Origin: an archaeon CG10_big_fil_rev_8_21_14_0_10_43_11
GTDB taxonomy: Archaea > Nanobdellota > Nanobdellia > PEZQ01
Reading direction: 5' to 3'
Length of the DNA: 44,640 nt
NCBI GenBank assembly: GCA_002763265.1
Contig: PEZQ01000008.1
Span: 37,788 to 82,427 of the forward strand
Part shown: positions 41,657-44,640 of the stretch, piece by piece
Layout: every line of letters begins with the position of its first letter
Position numbering within the stretch: position 1 is the stretch's first letter
The notes under the pieces: generated by a model
Told to the model about the DNA's origin: nothing
Databases searched by the model: none
The model's input: the letters and a program-made list of their open reading frames with translations, nothing else
Made by a program: the position numbers and the translations under genes

Positions 41657-42204
41657 TACTGATATTTTGACCAGTAAATAGCAAACAGTGCAATACCCAC
41701 AAGAGCGAGCCCAAGCAATAGTATTGCAATCCACACAAACCAGGGAATCATTATTCCCGCTTCTCTTTGAATCGCGCTAAGCGGATATGTAATGGTGATG
41801 TTGTCCTGATTTTTGACAATGTGCACGTCAGAAGGAGTGACCAGGGTTTGTCCGTCCTCAAGCACGACCCACTCATCATCAAACGCGATATTGAGCTTAT
41901 CACTATTTGCCGGGTATTCAATAATAAGAGATTGGTTGTCTTCTGAAAATTTTGCTTCAAGCAAATTATTTGAAACATTCACCAAATACCAATTGTTTTG
42001 AGAATCATTTACAAATGCAAGCGGGAGCACGAGAAGGTCTTCAACTTGTTCAATTACTTCCTCAACAGTTTCATTCTCTTGTGCAGGAAGCTCTTCTTCA
42101 ATAATCGTATCTTGCTCAACTTGTGCGCTTCCCTGCGTTATGAAAAGGGCTACAAAAAATATGAAAATAAGGCCAAGCGCGTGATGGCGTTGCATAGTAT
42201 ACAT
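41653..42204 (-). CDS. Signal-peptide protein with C-terminal membrane anchor, 183 aa
   Basis: A signal peptide (GLIFIFFVALFITQGSAQ), an acidic N-terminal part with repeated E and V residues, a beta-rich middle with N-glycosylation sites and a C-terminal membrane helix (WFVWIAILLLGLALVGIALFAIYW) are visible. It is probably a type I surface protein of unknown role. The ATG at 42204 has an alternative 9 nt further in (42195), which is better spaced from the TATA-like GTTAATATG. It overlaps pelA by 4 nt in convergent orientation. Confidence 0.7.
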   Translation of the reverse strand: MYTMQRHHALGLIFIFFVALFITQGSAQVEQDTIIEEELPAQENETVEEVIEQVEDLLVLPLAFVNDSQNNWYLVNVSNNLLEAKFSEDNQSLIIEYPANSDKLNIAFDDEWVVLEDGQTLVTPSDVHIVKNQDNITITYPLSAIQREAGIMIPWFVWIAILLLGLALVGIALFAIYWSKYQY

Positions 42205-42229
42205 AAAGAAGAAGCGCGCATATTAACGT

Positions 42230-42766
42230 TTAGGTTAATTCAAGATAGAGGGTTCCTGCCTCAAATTCTTTTCGAAACACCGTGCGCGTCCTGCCCGTTT
42301 GGATGAGTGTGTGATACGTTTTTGAAGCGCAATGCGCGCGAACTTCAACGCTTTCAGGAAAATTCATGATTTCAACATCAGCCATGCTTTTTACTTCAGG
42401 AATCACCACTTCAACAAACAATGAATCACCATCTTCGCGAACCGTAGTTTTTGGCTCTTCAATCTGTTTTTTTGGCGCGCGAAGCGAAGACGCGCTTGTA
42501 GTGAGATTTGCTGGTTGTTTCACGTCCTGTTTTGAAAGATTTTTGATATGCACATTTGGCGTGCCGTCAATATCACTAATATTAATGGTAAACGACTGGT
42601 GGGGCTCGTCTTCAAGAATCCCTTCATTTCGAAATTGTTTGAAAACGTCATTTAACACTTTAAAAAAACCATTAAACATAGGCGAAACGCTTGCAGCTTT
42701 ATTACCACAAGATGGACAAAATGCCCACTCATGTTTCATGTCTTTTTCACATTGTCCGCATTTCAT
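42230..42766 (-). CDS. Zinc-ribbon protein with an Hsp20/p23-like domain, 178 aa
   Basis: An N-terminal zinc ribbon has two CxxC pairs (CGQCEK and FCPSCGN, residues 3-21). A linker of about 80 residues follows. The C-terminal part (about 105-178) reads as a small beta sandwich of the Hsp20/p23/CS type: GDSLFVEVVIPEVKSMADVE, then a strand FPESVEVRAHC and LYLEL at the end. The join of a zinc ribbon to a chaperone-like domain is uncommon. Function unknown. It stands alone between the surface protein and the kinase-like gene. Confidence 0.72.
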   Translation of the reverse strand: MKCGQCEKDMKHEWAFCPSCGNKAASVSPMFNGFFKVLNDVFKQFRNEGILEDEPHQSFTINISDIDGTPNVHIKNLSKQDVKQPANLTTSASSLRAPKKQIEEPKTTVREDGDSLFVEVVIPEVKSMADVEIMNFPESVEVRAHCASKTYHTLIQTGRTRTVFRKEFEAGTLYLELT

Positions 42767-42798
42767 ACTGCTTCATTGAGAACAATCAATATGCTCGT

Positions 42799-43425
42799 TT
42801 ATAAATGTTGAGGGAGCACAGTGCACGCGTAGTAAAATACGTCTGATGGAAGCAGGGTATCAGTCTTAATATACACGTTTGCTTCTTTTGCTAAATCAAA
42901 ATAATCAAATCCGTACTGTCTTTTCCATGTCTCACGCTCTTTTTTCTCCCGACCAAAAATAATGTCTTGTGCTTTTTCAACTGAAACCCCATCGCGCTTG
43001 ACTGTGCGATAGATGCGTGTCTCATCTGATGCATCAAGCCATACGCTCATCTTTGCGTATTGGCCAAGCATGCGGATGCTAAGTTTCCCGTCAAACACGG
43101 CATTGCCTTGTTTTGCAAGGTATTCTTGGGTTTGGTCAATAATTGTGTGCAAAAGCGGGCTCTGCCCGAGTCCCGATTCCCACACATCATGCACAGCATC
43201 AGCCTCTGAAGCGCCGTTCTTTTTTTTCTTTGGAATGTTAAACCCGTGCAAAGACGCAACACGCGCAAAAACAGGATAGTACTCACTGGTCTGAAGACTG
43301 CCATTGCCAAGCCCTTTAAAGATTTGACCCGGGCTCACGTAAGTGTAGCCAAGCAGTTCTGCCAAGCTTTTAGCAAGCGTGCTCGAGCCTGCCCCGGGCT
43401 TTCCAGAAACAACAATCACTCCCAT
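42799..43425 (-). CDS. Cytidylate-kinase-like P-loop protein, paralogue A, 208 aa
   Basis: The P-loop VVSGKPGAGSSTLAKSLAEL, with serine where most Walker A motifs have lysine, agrees with the T-for-K pattern known in archaeal CMP kinases. Other family marks are FDGKLSIRMLG (matching the VIEG-like acidic segment), VWLDASDETRIYRTVKRDG, and a helical lid FGREKKERETWKRQYG. An insertion rich in lysine and glycine (about 65-85) is not expected. It is next to a shorter paralogue. It may phosphorylate (d)CMP or a related nucleotide; one of the two copies may be specialised. Confidence 0.83.
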   Translation of the reverse strand: MGVIVVSGKPGAGSSTLAKSLAELLGYTYVSPGQIFKGLGNGSLQTSEYYPVFARVASLHGFNIPKKKKNGASEADAVHDVWESGLGQSPLLHTIIDQTQEYLAKQGNAVFDGKLSIRMLGQYAKMSVWLDASDETRIYRTVKRDGVSVEKAQDIIFGREKKERETWKRQYGFDYFDLAKEANVYIKTDTLLPSDVFYYACTVLPQHL

Positions 43426-43448
43426 TGTATGAGCAACACGTGAGATGC

Positions 43449-44000
43449 TTATGTATTTTTTGAGTCTCTAGAACGAATAAACGCCATAATTTTATCTACA
43501 ATCATATCTGTTTCAAGCGCGGACACGTCAATACTCGTGTCAGCTTCTTCTTTGAGTTTTGAGAGTTTGATGCCATACATTTTTTCAAAATTAAATGCAT
43601 CAATGCGCTCGCGAAGCGCGAGCTTTCGCTCTGCTTCATCAGGGGTCAGACCGTCCCGTTGTATGGTTCGCAACACGCGTGTTTGTTTTGAGCACGCAAG
43701 CCAGATACGATAGTCTGCAAGGCCGTGGAGGAAATAGAAACTGAGCTTGCCATCAATTACTATATTTCCACGCTTTGCTTTTTGAATCTGCAACTCATCA
43801 ACACGCGCGTGAAATGATTTACGCATGCCCTGCTCACTTTTGAGCACGTCAAGTGCCTTGTCAGTTTCTGTTTTCGCATTTGACTGTGATTTCACGTACG
43901 CGCCGGGACTAAAATGGTCAAGACCAAGACGCTTTGCTAATGCGCGCGCAACAGTTGTGCTTCCTGCTCCAACATCCCCTGAAATAACAATAACCACCAT
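43449..44000 (-). CDS. Cytidylate-kinase-like P-loop protein, paralogue B, 183 aa
   Basis: The P-loop VIVISGDVGAGSTTVARALA again has S or T around the K position, as in archaeal CMP kinases. NIVIDGKLSFYFLHG and IWLACSKQTRVLRTIQRDGL follow, then a lid-like LALRERIDAFNFEKMYGIKL. Length and layout are close to the family's norm, so this is the better candidate for the true cytidylate kinase. It lies 23 nt upstream of paralogue A. A TATA-like GTTTTATACG lies about 28 nt before the ATG. Confidence 0.85.
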   Translation of the reverse strand: MVVIVISGDVGAGSTTVARALAKRLGLDHFSPGAYVKSQSNAKTETDKALDVLKSEQGMRKSFHARVDELQIQKAKRGNIVIDGKLSFYFLHGLADYRIWLACSKQTRVLRTIQRDGLTPDEAERKLALRERIDAFNFEKMYGIKLSKLKEEADTSIDVSALETDMIVDKIMAFIRSRDSKNT

Positions 44001-44118
44001 ACCTTTCTATAAAGGAGCTGCACACGTATAAAACTAACGCACAACAGCGGACAAGGGGTTTAGAATCTGACTTAAAAAAAGACCGCGTGCACCCTTTATG
44101 CCTATTTACTGAGGAGTT

Positions 44119-44502
44119 ATGCGATTTAAAACTGTGTCTGAATTCGAGTCATTTGTTGCCACAAGTTCATGGCAGAGCTTTGAAGAACTGGTTGGAAGCG
44201 TGTTTGAATCACATGATTTTAACGTGCGCGTGAGCGTTGTCAAACGGTTTGATGATACCAAGCGCCAGTATGACGTGCTTGCAACACGCTATGGAAGAAC
44301 GCTTGCTATTGAGTGTAAACGCTGGCAGAAGCGCAGCAGGTCACAGATTATGCGCGCAGCAAAAAAGCATGATGAGCGCGCAAAACGCATTGGTGCAACA
44401 CCGCTTATGGTTACCCTGCTTGATGAAGATATTGTTTGCGCGCACAGCGTTTGGGTTGTTCCTGTTTTCAAGCTTAACGAGTTTATTCGCGCGTATTGTT
44501 AG
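44119..44502 (+). CDS. Mrr/RecB-like restriction-endonuclease-fold protein, 127 aa
   Basis: A compact PD-(D/E)xK nuclease fold is indicated by FEELVGSVFESHDF (early glutamate), RQYDVLATRYG (D54) and LAIECKRW (E66-C-K68), followed by a basic helix SRSQIMRAAKKHDERAKR. This matches Mrr_cat or archaeal restriction-like nucleases in small form. It is probably a single-domain nuclease for DNA repair or degradation. GAGGAG lies 3-8 nt before the ATG. The gene overlaps the convergent membrane protein by 4 nt. Confidence 0.8.
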   Translation: MRFKTVSEFESFVATSSWQSFEELVGSVFESHDFNVRVSVVKRFDDTKRQYDVLATRYGRTLAIECKRWQKRSRSQIMRAAKKHDERAKRIGATPLMVTLLDEDIVCAHSVWVVPVFKLNEFIRAYC

Positions 44503-44640
44503 AACACTCCTGCAAGCATAGCAATGCCAAGCAACACGAGCAACACGCCCATGGCAAGCCGCATCCATTTCTTTTTTGATTCGCGCATGTGCTTGAACCG
44601 GTCAAGATTAATGCCATAGACTGCACCAAACAGGATGAGC
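44499..44640 (-). CDS. C-terminal part of a multi-pass membrane protein (runs off the window)
   Basis: Only the last 46 residues are present: LILFGAVYGINLDRFKHMRE, a basic loop ESKKKWMRLAM, and a membrane helix GVLLVLLGIAMLAGVF followed by stop. The shape is that of an integral membrane protein's end. The family cannot be named from this part. Confidence 0.65.
   Translation of the reverse strand, partial: LILFGAVYGINLDRFKHMRESKKKWMRLAMGVLLVLLGIAMLAGVF

Noticed and set aside
42799-44000. Loss of the Walker A lysine in both kinase-like genes as a sign of inactivity
   Set aside because: Archaeal CMP kinases normally have T or S at this place, so the change is expected for the family.

Overview
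The window is a gene-dense stretch of an archaeal chromosome. Archaeal markers are the RNA polymerase genes with subunit B split into B'' and B' and subunit A split into A' and A'', RpoH, uL30e, a NusA-like KH protein, TFB, Pelota, EF-2, NucS and CCA-less tRNA genes. Many genes have a TATA-like box about 25-30 nt before the start codon, as expected for leaderless archaeal transcripts. Short genes, a mostly minimal metabolism and many unrecognised small or secreted proteins with N-glycosylation sequons suggest a DPANN-type archaeon (Woesearchaeota-like is my best guess). That placement is inference; no 16S rRNA gene is present. No gene-free stretch exceeds 300 bases.

Layout. 1-11215 (minus strand) is the information-processing block: rpoH-rpoB''-rpoB'-rpoA'-rpoA''-rpl30e-nusA, then two unrelated genes (a helical hypothetical and a DUF1624 membrane protein), then rps12-rps7, a 37-residue membrane peptide and the start of EF-2. 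11345-13351 holds a CrtC-like gene with a palindromic promoter, NucS with a C-terminal PCNA-binding motif, and a small hypothetical. 13438-16540 is a four-gene transmembrane thiol-relay operon: TlpA-like lipoprotein, CcdA, a second CcdA whose helix order is circularly permuted, and a DipZ-like thioredoxin. 16620-18205 has a DNA alkyltransferase, an HD phosphohydrolase and a hypothetical. 18213-21490 holds two MscS channels around an AAA/STAND ATPase that overlaps one of them.

21533-31840 carries four tRNA genes (Asp, Thr, Leu, Glu). Each is followed, in the tRNA's own orientation, by a related hairpin element; three of the four elements end in a degenerate copy of the 3' end of that same tRNA, starting in the T-loop. 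Between the tRNAs lie a large secreted subtilase with LamG-like domains, a relic duplicate of its N-terminus, surface proteins, a P-loop kinase, TFB and NAD(P)HX dehydratase.

31902-44640 holds a secreted protein with a perfect 16-bp palindrome in its promoter next to a divergent membrane-anchored winged-helix regulator, a cupin, an amino-acid permease, CTP synthase, GlmS, Pelota, a zinc-ribbon/Hsp20-like protein, two adjacent cytidylate-kinase-like paralogues, an Mrr-like nuclease and the end of a membrane protein.

The most unusual items are the tRNA-3'-end mini-elements (att-like duplications), the circularly permuted CcdA within the thiol-relay operon, the MscS-ATPase-MscS cluster, and the palindrome/regulator/secreted-protein module.
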